From: Bacteriovoracaceae bacterium
GTDB taxonomy: Bacteria; Bdellovibrionota; Bacteriovoracia; Bacteriovoracales; Bacteriovoracaceae
Assembly: GCA_947448095.1 (NCBI GenBank)
Contig: CANFNN010000173.1
Coordinates: 1 to 6,445, forward strand
Length of the DNA: 6,445 nt
Reading direction: 5' to 3'
The translations under genes were made by a program, and so were the position numbers. Numbering within the stretch: the stretch's first letter is position 1; every line of letters begins with the position of its first letter. The notes beneath the pieces were generated by a model that made no database searches, was not told where the DNA came from, and saw only the letters and a list, made by a program, of their open reading frames with translations. Below, piece by piece: positions 1-4,995 of the stretch.

Positions 1-294
1 GGATCTCCTGAGGAATGGGTAGCTGTTATTAAGCCTGGCCGTATTCTTTTTGAAATCGGCGGGGTAGACAAAGCAACTGCAGATGCGGCATTAAGACTAG
101 CAAAATACAAACTTCCAGTTAGAACTAAAATAGTTTCTAAGGCTGAGTTGGATGCTGCTTCTGGTGTAGTTTCTAAATCGGTTCACACCACAGCTCCTAA
201 GGCTGTGAAAGAAGAAGCAAAAGTTGAAGTTAAGGCAGCAGCTAAGCCAGCAGCAGCCGCTAAGCCAGCTGCTAAACCAGCTGCTAAAAAGTAA
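1..294 (+). CDS. rplP: 50S ribosomal protein L16, 3' part (5' end outside window)
   Basis: This is the C-terminal 97 residues of L16, a large-subunit protein near the A site that binds 23S rRNA and helps position tRNA. The reading frame is open from base 1 and ends in TAA. Residues 5-47 of the fragment (EWVAVIKPGRILFEIGGV, then LPVRTKIVSK) align with about residues 91-133 of E. coli L16. E. coli L16 stops about three residues later, whereas this protein continues for about 47 more. The tail holds a charged stretch (residues 67-78) and then Ala/Lys/Pro repeats with AKPA units (81-97). The complete protein would therefore be near 183 residues against about 137 for the family; this total is inferred because the start is missing. 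It is followed 22 bases later by rpmC, as in the usual S10 operon order. Identity is certain; the role of the tail is unknown. Confidence 0.97.
   Translation, partial: GSPEEWVAVIKPGRILFEIGGVDKATADAALRLAKYKLPVRTKIVSKAELDAASGVVSKSVHTTAPKAVKEEAKVEVKAAAKPAAAAKPAAKPAAKK
241..291 (+). repeat. Short tandem repeat coding AKPA units in the L16 tail
   Basis: Three near-identical 12-base units of the form gctaagccagc(a/t) lie at 241-252, 259-270 and 271-282, with a 6-base gcagcc insert between the first two and a partial fourth unit at 283-291. Each full unit encodes Ala-Lys-Pro-Ala. Because the unit is a multiple of three, gain or loss of a copy would lengthen or shorten the L16 tail without breaking the frame. 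Confidence 0.8.
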
Positions 295-316
295 AACTGG
301 ATAATTAGAGGTAGTT

Positions 317-508
317 ATGTTAAAAAGCAGCGAATTTTCAAAGCTAAGCGTAAAAGAAATTACAGAGAAGGTAGCTTCTCTTAAGAGCGAACTTTTTACT
401 AAAAAGTTCACAAAATTCACAACTGGGTCTGATAAGCCCCATCTTGCGAAAGCACTTAAGAAAGATATTGCCCGTCTCTTAACTATTAAGAACGCAAAAA
501 AGAAATAG
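317..508 (+). CDS. rpmC: 50S ribosomal protein L29
   Basis: L29 is a small alpha-helical protein on the solvent side of the large subunit, next to L23 at the mouth of the peptide exit tunnel where nascent-chain factors dock. The 63-residue product has the expected length and pattern: an N-terminal helix with LSVKEITEKVASLKSELF (residues 10-27), then a second helix whose KALKKDIARLLTIKN (45-59) matches the family's conserved segment with the invariant Arg-Leu, and a lysine-rich end. The ATG is preceded by an AGAGG Shine-Dalgarno at 307-311 with 5 bases of spacing. It sits between rplP and rpsQ as in nearly all bacterial S10 operons. The stop is TAG, shared in this window only with rpsQ, and its last two bases form part of the next ribosome binding site. 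Confidence 0.97.
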   Translation: MLKSSEFSKLSVKEITEKVASLKSELFTKKFTKFTTGSDKPHLAKALKKDIARLLTIKNAKKK

Positions 509-516
509 GGTAAAAC

Positions 517-762
517 ATGAGCACATCATTTAAAAGAACACTTACAGGTGAAGTTACTAGCGATAAAGCTTCAAAGACAATTGTCGTGAAAGTTGATCGT
601 AAAACAATGCACCCGAAGTATAACAAATTCGTTACTACATCTAAGAAATATCATTGTCATGATGAGAAAGAATTAGCTTCAACTGGTAACCTTGTAACAA
701 TCATTGAATCAAAGCCTCACTCTAAGTTAAAGAGATGGGAACTTGTTTCTATCGTTAAGTAG
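517..762 (+). CDS. rpsQ: 30S ribosomal protein S17
   Basis: S17 is a primary 16S rRNA binder with an OB fold that helps assemble the 5' domain of the small subunit. The 81-residue product is close to the usual 84. Family landmarks are the N-terminal strand with LTGEVTSDKASKTIVVKV (residues 9-26), HPKYNKFV (32-39), the HDEKE segment (48-52) and SKLKRWELVSIV (69-80). The usual signature G-D-x-[LIV]-x-[LIVA]-x-[QEK]-x-[RK]-P-[LIV]-S is present at residues 57-69 but with Asn58 for Asp and His68 for the hydrophobic residue. The ribosome binding site is modest (AGGG at 507-510) and overlaps the rpmC stop, suggesting coupling. Just 11 bases separate it from rplN, so the S10-spc boundary found in E. 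coli is absent here. Confidence 0.97.
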   Translation: MSTSFKRTLTGEVTSDKASKTIVVKVDRKTMHPKYNKFVTTSKKYHCHDEKELASTGNLVTIIESKPHSKLKRWELVSIVK

Positions 763-773
763 TGGAGTAATTT

Positions 774-1142
774 ATGATACAGCAGCAATCAATTTTAGAT
801 GTAGCGGATAATTCAGGTGCTAAAACAGTTCAGTGTATTAAAGTACTGGGTGGATCTAAGCATATGAGTGCAAATGTTGGGGATGTTATTGTTGTAGCAG
901 TACAACAGGCCATTTCTGGCGGTAAAGTGAAAAAAGGTGACGTTAAAAAAGCCGTAATCGTACGAACTGTTTATCCAGTAAGACGCGATGATGGATCTTA
1001 TATAAATTTTGATACAAACAGCGTGGTCATTATTGCAGCAAATAATGAACCAGTAGGTACACGTATTTTCGGGCCTGTAGCGAGAGAGTTAAGAAACAAG
1101 AACTTTTCTAAGATCTGTTCACTCGCTCACGAAGTGCTTTAA
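774..1142 (+). CDS. rplN: 50S ribosomal protein L14
   Basis: L14 lies at the subunit interface next to L19, contacts 16S rRNA in an intersubunit bridge, and is also the docking point for the silencing factor RsfS in many bacteria. The 122-residue length equals the family norm. The N-terminus (MIQQQSILDVADNSGAK, CIKVLGGS) and C-terminus (GTRIFGPVARELR, ending in EVL) are standard, and the L14 signature fits at residues 60-86, including Asp73-Gly74, Phe79, Asn82 and Val85. The start has GGAG at 764-767, 6 bases upstream of the ATG. In E. coli this gene opens the spc operon with its own promoter; here it follows rpsQ by 11 bases and has no visible promoter. Confidence 0.98.
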   Translation: MIQQQSILDVADNSGAKTVQCIKVLGGSKHMSANVGDVIVVAVQQAISGGKVKKGDVKKAVIVRTVYPVRRDDGSYINFDTNSVVIIAANNEPVGTRIFGPVARELRNKNFSKICSLAHEVL

Positions 1143-1166
1143 TCAGCGTGTAAAAAAGAGGAAACA

Positions 1167-1478
1167 ATGCAAAAGCTGAAAGTGAATGACACTGTTCAAG
1201 TCCTTGCCGGTAAAGATAAAGGCAAGAACGGAAAAGTGAAATCGATCAACTTCAAGACGAATAGAGTAGTCGTTGAAGGTGTGAATGTTGTTAAAAAAGC
1301 AATGAAACCTAACCAAGCTAATCAGCAAGGTGGATTTGTAGATTTGGAAAAAGCCATCCATATCAGTAACGTCGCTCTCTTGGATCCAAAGTCTGGAAAA
1401 CCAACAAGAGTAAGTGTTAAAAAAATTGCTGGCAAAAACGTTCGAGTTGCAACGAAGAGCAAATCAGAAATTAAATAA
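1167..1478 (+). CDS. rplX: 50S ribosomal protein L24
   Basis: L24 is one of the assembly-initiating large-subunit proteins, binding the 5' domain of 23S rRNA; it also sits close to the tunnel exit. The 103-residue product starts with a KOW domain (about residues 4-32) that fits the L24 signature: Asp8, Val10, Val12, Gly15, Lys18, Gly19, Gly22, Val24. This is followed by VVVEGVNVVKK (34-44), HISNVALLDPKSGKPTRV (65-82) and KNVRVATKS, all typical. A strong AGAGGA Shine-Dalgarno at 1157-1162 lies 4 bases before the ATG. The 24-base gap after rplN is the longest in the window and shows no hairpin or promoter. It is followed 15 bases later by rplE. Confidence 0.98.
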   Translation: MQKLKVNDTVQVLAGKDKGKNGKVKSINFKTNRVVVEGVNVVKKAMKPNQANQQGGFVDLEKAIHISNVALLDPKSGKPTRVSVKKIAGKNVRVATKSKSEIK

Positions 1479-1493
1479 TTTGAGGTTACATAT

Positions 1494-2036
1494 ATGGCAC
1501 GTTTAAAAGCTCAGTATGAAACTGAGATCAAAAAAAAGATGATGGAGACGTATAAATACGGAAACATCAATCAAATACCTAAGCTTGAGAAAATAATCGT
1601 GAACAGTGTTACTCGTGACGCTGTTTCTAACGGTAAAATCGTAGATAGTATCATTGCAGAGTTGGCAGCAGTTACAGGTCAAAAGCCAGTGACAGCAAAA
1701 GCTAAGAAATCAATTGCTTCGTTTAAGCTTCGTGAAGGTCAGGCAATTGGTGCTTTCGTAACTCTTCGTGGTTCGAAAATGTATGAATTCCTTGATCGCC
1801 TCATCAATCTTTCACTCCCAAGAGTAAAAGATTTTCGTGGTCTATCTCCTAAAGGTTTTGACGGTAAAGGGAATTATACAATGGGCTTGAAAGAGCAAAT
1901 TATTTTCCCCGAAATCGACTATGACAAAATTGACAAAATTCGTGGAATGGGAATCAGTTTTGTTACAACTGCAACTAATAATGATGAAGGTCGCGAATTG
2001 CTTAAGCAGTTTGGTATGCCCTTCAGAGAGAAATAA
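1494..2036 (+). CDS. rplE: 50S ribosomal protein L5
   Basis: L5 binds 5S rRNA together with L18 and forms part of the central protuberance, touching S13 and the P-site tRNA. The 180-residue length is normal. Recognisable segments are TGQKPVTAKAKKSIASFKLR (residues 61-80), VTLRGSKMYEFLDRLI (89-104), LPRVKDFRGLSPKGFDGKGN (108-127), KEQIIFPEIDYDK (133-145) and the closing GMPFREK. The usual early motif NMGVGEA reads NSVTRDA here (37-43), losing both glycines. A TGAGGT ribosome binding site at 1481-1486 precedes the ATG by 7 bases. In E. coli the S8 repressor binds the mRNA at the rplX-rplE junction; only a weak AT-only hairpin possibility is visible at that position here. Confidence 0.98.
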   Translation: MARLKAQYETEIKKKMMETYKYGNINQIPKLEKIIVNSVTRDAVSNGKIVDSIIAELAAVTGQKPVTAKAKKSIASFKLREGQAIGAFVTLRGSKMYEFLDRLINLSLPRVKDFRGLSPKGFDGKGNYTMGLKEQIIFPEIDYDKIDKIRGMGISFVTTATNNDEGRELLKQFGMPFREK

Positions 2037-2040
2037 GAGG
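2034..2040 (+). promoter_or_regulatory. Ribosome binding site of rpsN overlapping the rplE stop
   Basis: The sequence TAAGAGG contains both the rplE stop codon (2034-2036) and the rpsN Shine-Dalgarno (AAGAGG, 2035-2040), which sits 4 bases before the rpsN ATG. A ribosome finishing L5 would cover this site, so translational coupling is likely. This is the clearest case of a pattern repeated at rpmC-rpsQ and rpsE-rpmD. Confidence 0.75.
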
Positions 2041-2044
2041 TTTT

Positions 2045-2350
2045 ATGGCACGTTTAAGCGCAGTCATTAAAAATAAAAAAAGAGAAAAACTTGCTAAGAA
2101 ATTCGGCCCTAAAGCTGCATTACTTAGAGCAAAAGCTATTGATCCTAAGATTTCTGACGATGAAAGAGAAGTGGCTCGTTTGAAGCTTCAGAAAATTCCT
2201 CGTAACGGAAATCCGAACCGTGTTCGCAATCGTTGCGAGCTTACTGGTAGACCTCGTGCAGTCTACCGTGATTTTAAATTATGCCGTAACAAGTTTCGTG
2301 AACTCGCTAACAATGGTCTCATCCCTGGTGTGACTAAAGCTAGCTGGTAA
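2045..2350 (+). CDS. rpsN: 30S ribosomal protein S14, long form with partial zinc motif
   Basis: S14 binds the head of the small subunit near S3, S10 and S19. At 101 residues this is the long type found in most Proteobacteria, as opposed to the 61-residue zinc form. The conserved core runs through LQKIPRNGNPNRVRNRC (residues 48-64), TGRPRAVYRDFKL (67-79), FRELANNGLIPG (84-95) and the invariant C-terminal KASW. In the zinc form four cysteines occur as two CxxC pairs; here the first of each pair is kept (Cys64, Cys80) and the second is replaced (Thr67, Lys83). It is therefore unlikely to hold a structural zinc ion, but looks closer to the ancestral zinc form than E. coli S14 does, which lacks the second-pair cysteine too. 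The Shine-Dalgarno overlaps the rplE stop. Confidence 0.97.
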   Translation: MARLSAVIKNKKREKLAKKFGPKAALLRAKAIDPKISDDEREVARLKLQKIPRNGNPNRVRNRCELTGRPRAVYRDFKLCRNKFRELANNGLIPGVTKASW

Positions 2351-2363
2351 GGAGAATAAATTT

Positions 2364-2747
2364 ATGATGACAGATCCTATCGCAGATATGCTAACAAGAA
2401 TTCGTAACGCTAATAAAGCTGGGCTTGATAAGTGTGACGTTCCTGCTAGTAAAATCAAAGCAAATATTTGCCGTATTCTTAAAGAGGAAGGCTATATTAA
2501 GTCTTTTAAGATTGCTGCTAAATCACCTTCTGAAATTACGATCAGAATTGGACTTAAAGAGGGTGCGATTGTTGGTATTAAACGTATTTCTTCTCCGGGA
2601 CTTAGAGTCTACAAAGGCTACACTGAAATGCCTCGAGTGTTAAGTGGTCTAGGTGTTTCAATAGTGTCTACTTCAGCGGGGATTATCTCGTCGCGCAAGG
2701 CAGCATCATTGAAGCTTGGTGGCGAAATTCTGTGTAACATTTGGTAA
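2364..2747 (+). CDS. rpsH: 30S ribosomal protein S8
   Basis: S8 binds the central domain of 16S rRNA (helix 21) early in assembly and in E. coli also represses spc operon translation. The 127-residue product is near the family length. The N-terminus DPIADMLTRIRNA (residues 4-16) is characteristic, followed by KRISSPGLRVY (73-83) and the S8 signature at residues 97-114 (Gly97, Ser102-Thr103, Gly106, Ala113). It ends in the usual Ile-Trp. There are two consecutive ATGs (2364 and 2367). I chose the first because GGAG at 2351-2354 is already 9 bases away and would be 12 from the second; this makes only one residue of difference. The gap to the true rplF start is 12 bases. Confidence 0.98.
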   Translation: MMTDPIADMLTRIRNANKAGLDKCDVPASKIKANICRILKEEGYIKSFKIAAKSPSEITIRIGLKEGAIVGIKRISSPGLRVYKGYTEMPRVLSGLGVSIVSTSAGIISSRKAASLKLGGEILCNIW

Positions 2748-2749
2748 TT

Positions 2750-2753
2750 GGAG
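2750..2753 (+). promoter_or_regulatory. Ribosome binding site fixing the rplF start
   Basis: GGAG lies 6 bases before the ATG at 2760. The frame is also open back to a TTG at 2748, but that TTG overlaps this ribosome binding site and has no suitable site of its own. The site therefore supports the ATG, which gives the family-standard N-terminus MSRIGKRPI. Confidence 0.8.
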
Positions 2754-2759
2754 AATAAC

Positions 2760-3299
2760 ATGTCACGTATAGGTAAGAGGCCAATAGGCATCCCTGATAA
2801 AGTTGAAGTAAAAATAAACGGTTCTTTCGTTGACGTTAAAGGCCCTAAAGGTCATTTAACATATACTTTTAGAAAAGAAGTAAAAATCGAAAAAGCTGAC
2901 AATGCTCTTACAGTTTCTCCTGCGGAGGAGACAACAACTGCTAGAGCATTATGGGGCTTGTCTCGCACACTTCTTGGTAATATGGTTACTGGTGTGACGA
3001 CTGGTTTTGTAAAGAGTTTAGAGTTTAATGGCGTAGGGTATAAGGCTGCTGTCGCAGGTGATATACTTACTTTAAACTTGGGATACTCTCATCCAATTGA
3101 GCACAAGTTGCCAAAAGGTATCGAGGCTAAGATTAACAAAAATACAATCGAAATTCACGGAAGTGATAAAGAGCTTGTAGGTTTTGTCGCTGCACAAGTT
3201 AGATCGTACAGAGAGCCTGAGCCGTATAAAGGTAAGGGAATTAAGTACAGTGATGAAAAAATCATCAGAAAAGCCGGTAAAACAGGCGCTAAAAAATAA
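2760..3299 (+). CDS. rplF: 50S ribosomal protein L6
   Basis: L6 lies at the base of the L7/L12 stalk near the sarcin-ricin loop, where translation GTPases act. From the ATG the protein has 179 residues, matching the usual length of about 177-180. Two L6 domains are visible: an N-terminal one with MSRIGKRPIGIP, VKGPKG (26-31) and ARALWGLSRTLLGNMVTGVTTGF (61-83, written across two conserved blocks), and a C-terminal one with GVGYKA (91-96), LGYSHPI (107-113) and the L6 signature PEPYKGKGI (153-161). The C-terminus GKTGAKK is standard. The upstream in-frame TTG at 2748 is rejected as start (see the ribosome binding site entry). It ends in TAA followed immediately by an in-frame TAG. Confidence 0.98.
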   Translation: MSRIGKRPIGIPDKVEVKINGSFVDVKGPKGHLTYTFRKEVKIEKADNALTVSPAEETTTARALWGLSRTLLGNMVTGVTTGFVKSLEFNGVGYKAAVAGDILTLNLGYSHPIEHKLPKGIEAKINKNTIEIHGSDKELVGFVAAQVRSYREPEPYKGKGIKYSDEKIIRKAGKTGAKK

Positions 3300-3309
3300 T
3301 AGGTGAGTT

Positions 3310-3684
3310 ATGAGAAAGAATGCTGCAAAAATTAAAAATGAAGCCAAATCTAAAGAATACCGTCGCAAACTAGCGATCCGTAAAAAAGTTATTGGTTCAG
3401 CCGAAACGCCACGTTTGTGTGTAACAAAAACTAACAAGCATTTGAGAGTTCAGGCTATCGATGATGTCAAATCTGTAACTCTTTTTTCTGTACAAACTTA
3501 CGGAAAAGCAAAAGCTGCTGAAAGTGCAAATGCTGAGGGTGCCAAAAAAGTTGGAGCAGCAGTCGCAGTTTCACTTAAAGGTAAAAACCTTAGCAAAGCT
3601 GTTTTTGACAGAAGCGGAAAGCAATATACGGGTGTTATTAAGGCACTTGCTGACTCTATCCGTGAAAACGGTATTCAAATCTAA
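3310..3684 (+). CDS. rplR: 50S ribosomal protein L18
   Basis: L18 binds 5S rRNA with L5 and anchors it in the central protuberance. The 124-residue product is in the normal range (about 117-122). It has a very basic N-terminal region (residues 1-30), then TPRLCVTKTNKHLRVQAIDD (33-52), corresponding to the family's PRL-V-(F/Y)-(R/K)-S-NKH-Y-QVIDD block, and the C-terminal VFDRSGKQYTGVIKALADSIRENG (98-121), which is diagnostic. The 5S-binding core is conserved, while the second strand (VTKTNKHLRV) differs mildly from the more common aromatic VFRSNKHIYA. AGGTGA at 3301-3306 is the ribosome binding site, 3 bases from the ATG, and begins with the last two bases of a tandem stop after rplF. Confidence 0.97.
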   Translation: MRKNAAKIKNEAKSKEYRRKLAIRKKVIGSAETPRLCVTKTNKHLRVQAIDDVKSVTLFSVQTYGKAKAAESANAEGAKKVGAAVAVSLKGKNLSKAVFDRSGKQYTGVIKALADSIRENGIQI

Positions 3685-3686
3685 TT

Positions 3687-3692
3687 AGGGGA
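3687..3692 (+). promoter_or_regulatory. Ribosome binding site supporting the extended rpsE start
   Basis: AGGGGA, one of the stronger sites in the window, is placed 4 bases before the ATG at 3697. No comparable site stands before any in-frame start nearer to the conserved S5 core, so the 34-residue N-terminal extension of S5 is very probably translated. Confidence 0.75.
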
Positions 3693-3696
3693 TCTT

Positions 3697-4320
3697 ATGA
3701 GCGAAGAAAATAACATCGAAAATAATGCAACTGATACTGATGGGAAGTCTGATAAGAAGGGCGGAAAACGTCCTCAGAGAGCTCCACGTCAGGAAAAAAA
3801 ACCAGTCCAAGATGGTTTGAATCCAGATTTAGAAGAAAGAGTCGTTGCAGTTAACCGAGTTGCTAAAGTTGTTAAGGGTGGTCGAAGATTTTCTTTCGCA
3901 GCTCTTATTGTTGTTGGCGATAAAAACGGGAAAGTAGGTTACGGACTTGGTAAAGCCAAAGAAGTTCCAGATGCAATTCGTAAAGCTGGAATGAAAGCTT
4001 CAAAGAGAATGATTAAAGTTTCTATTGAGAATGGAACTATTCCACACGAAGTTCTTGGCCTTTTCGGCGCTGGAGAAATTCTTCTTAAGCCTGCCGGTGA
4101 AGGTACAGGGATTAAAGCTGCTGGTGCATGTCGTTCAATTCTTGAATTGGCTGGTGTAAAGAATGTTTTAACGAAGTCTGTTCGTGGCTCAAATCCACAT
4201 AACGTTGTTAAAGCAACTTTCAAAGCTCTCAAGAGTCTTCGTTCTGTTGAAGAAATCGCAACTGTTCGCGGTGTAAACGCTAAAGGTCTTCGTATGAAGG
4301 CTAAAGCTCAAAAAGTTTAA
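3697..4320 (+). CDS. rpsE: 30S ribosomal protein S5 with extended N-terminus
   Basis: S5 sits at the mRNA entry channel with S3 and S4 and influences decoding accuracy and mRNA unwinding. The core is unmistakable: AVNRVAKVVKGGRRFSF (residues 51-67), with the VKGGR loop linked to spectinomycin sensitivity in other bacteria, then VGDKNGKVGYGLGKAKEVPDAI (73-94), PAGEGTGIKAAGACRSILELAG (132-153) and NPHNVVKAT (166-174). Total length is 207 residues against about 166 in E. coli. Asn53 aligns with E. coli Asn19, so about 34 extra residues precede the core. The first half of this extension is acidic and Asn-rich (residues 1-19); the second is Lys/Arg-rich (residues 20-35). The C-terminus is also somewhat longer and ends in basic KAKAQKV. 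The strong ribosome binding site supports this start. Confidence 0.98.
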   Translation: MSEENNIENNATDTDGKSDKKGGKRPQRAPRQEKKPVQDGLNPDLEERVVAVNRVAKVVKGGRRFSFAALIVVGDKNGKVGYGLGKAKEVPDAIRKAGMKASKRMIKVSIENGTIPHEVLGLFGAGEILLKPAGEGTGIKAAGACRSILELAGVKNVLTKSVRGSNPHNVVKATFKALKSLRSVEEIATVRGVNAKGLRMKAKAQKV

Positions 4321-4328
4321 GGGTATAT

Positions 4329-4508
4329 ATGAACAAGCAAATTACAATCAAACTAAAAAGAAGCGTTATCGGCTGTACCGATAAGCAAAAAGCTACAATC
4401 ACTGGTCTAGGTCTTAGAAAAATCAATAACGTTAAAACTCTTGAGAATACTCCTGCAGTTCGCGGAATGATTAAAGCTATGATTACATGGCTTGAGATTG
4501 TTAAATAA
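4329..4508 (+). CDS. rpmD: 50S ribosomal protein L30
   Basis: L30 is a small large-subunit protein, absent from some bacterial lineages and dispensable in several. The 59-residue product is full length for the family. It starts MNKQITIKLKRSVIGC, and residues 17-36 contain the hallmark T-x-K-Q-x-A-T-I-x-GLGLRKINN pattern, followed by the conserved TPAVRGMI (41-48). The C-terminal ITWLEIVK is a typical hydrophobic strand. The gene lies between rpsE and rplO as in the classic spc operon. Its ribosome binding site AAGGG (4319-4323) overlaps the rpsE stop and is 5 bases from the ATG. It ends in TAA followed by an in-frame TAG whose last bases start the next Shine-Dalgarno. Confidence 0.97.
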   Translation: MNKQITIKLKRSVIGCTDKQKATITGLGLRKINNVKTLENTPAVRGMIKAMITWLEIVK

Positions 4509-4520
4509 TAGAGGATTTAT

Positions 4521-4976
4521 ATGTTAACTTTAACCACATTAAAAAGCCCTAGAGGCACAAACAAAAATACTAAGAGAATTGGTCGTGGTCAAGGATCTGG
4601 CCAAGGGACTCAAGCTGGTAAAGGTCACAAGGGTCAAAAAGCCCGTAACGGCGGCGGCGTTCGTATTGGTTTTGAGGGTGGGCAAATGCCTCTTTACCGT
4701 CGATTACCGAAAGTTGGTTTCTCAAATGCGCCATTCAAGATTGACTACGCTGTTCTAAATCTTGAAAAACTAGCATCAAAATTTACGAATGAAGTTGTAA
4801 CGAGAGAAACATTGATAGAGATGGGTTTCTTGAGCGGAATAAATAAATCACTTCCAATCAAAATATTGGCAAAGGGTGAATTTAATAAGCCTCTTACTTT
4901 TAAAGGGATTGAAAAATTCTCTGCTAAAGCTTTAGAATTAATTAAGAAAGCTAACGGCAAAGTTGAGAATGCTTAA
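4521..4976 (+). CDS. rplO: 50S ribosomal protein L15
   Basis: L15 is a late-assembly large-subunit protein with a long basic extension that threads into 23S rRNA. The 151-residue product is slightly longer than the usual 144. The N-terminal half carries the flexible Gly/Lys/Arg-rich arm: GRGQGSGQGTQAGKGHKGQK at residues 22-41, then FEGGQMPLYRRLPKVGF (52-68), all diagnostic. The C-terminal globular part includes LPIKILAKGEFNKPLTF (111-127), KFSAKALELIKKANG (132-146), which follows the L15 signature around Lys114 and the Ser-x-x-A motif. AGAGGA at 4510-4515 is 5 bases before the ATG. Its position directly before secY is the standard order. Confidence 0.98.
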   Translation: MLTLTTLKSPRGTNKNTKRIGRGQGSGQGTQAGKGHKGQKARNGGGVRIGFEGGQMPLYRRLPKVGFSNAPFKIDYAVLNLEKLASKFTNEVVTRETLIEMGFLSGINKSLPIKILAKGEFNKPLTFKGIEKFSAKALELIKKANGKVENA

Positions 4977-4995
4977 TTCTTAAGAGGAAACAGGG

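Noticed and set aside
97..420. Open frames on the - strand (97-420, 1143-1361, 3072-3437, 3939-4232, 4745-4960)
   Set aside because: All lie opposite, or largely opposite, well-identified ribosomal genes, have no recognisable domains, and their compositions look like reverse-strand shadows.
1143..1166. Longest intergenic gap (24 bases) as a possible promoter or terminator before rplX
   Set aside because: It contains the rplX ribosome binding site and an A-rich stretch but no inverted repeat and no room for a -35/-10 pair.
1468..1481. Possible hairpin (AAATT / AATTT with a 4-base loop) at the rplX-rplE junction, where S8 represses translation in E. coli
   Set aside because: The stem is only five A-T pairs and I cannot recognise the 16S helix 21-like core needed for S8 binding; in such AT-rich sequence this is likely chance.
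1532..1538. Canonical slippery heptamer A-AAA-AAG at codons 13-15 of rplE
   Set aside because: The -1 frame stops at 1553-1555, giving only a short peptide of no evident use, and I see no clear downstream stem-loop; the run simply encodes lysines in a low-GC genome.
2425..2643. Alternative + strand open frame inside rpsH
   Set aside because: It is fully contained within the conserved S8 gene in another frame and encodes a low-complexity Leu/Arg-rich sequence with no family resemblance.
2748..2759. In-frame TTG that would add four residues to L6
   Set aside because: The TTG overlaps the GGAG ribosome binding site of the ATG at 2760 and has no site of its own; the ATG gives the family-standard N-terminus.
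3794..3801. Run of eight A in the rpsE N-terminal extension as a possible frameshift or slippage site
   Set aside because: The -1 frame ends within about 18 codons and the conserved S5 core follows in the annotated frame, so no alternative product is supported.
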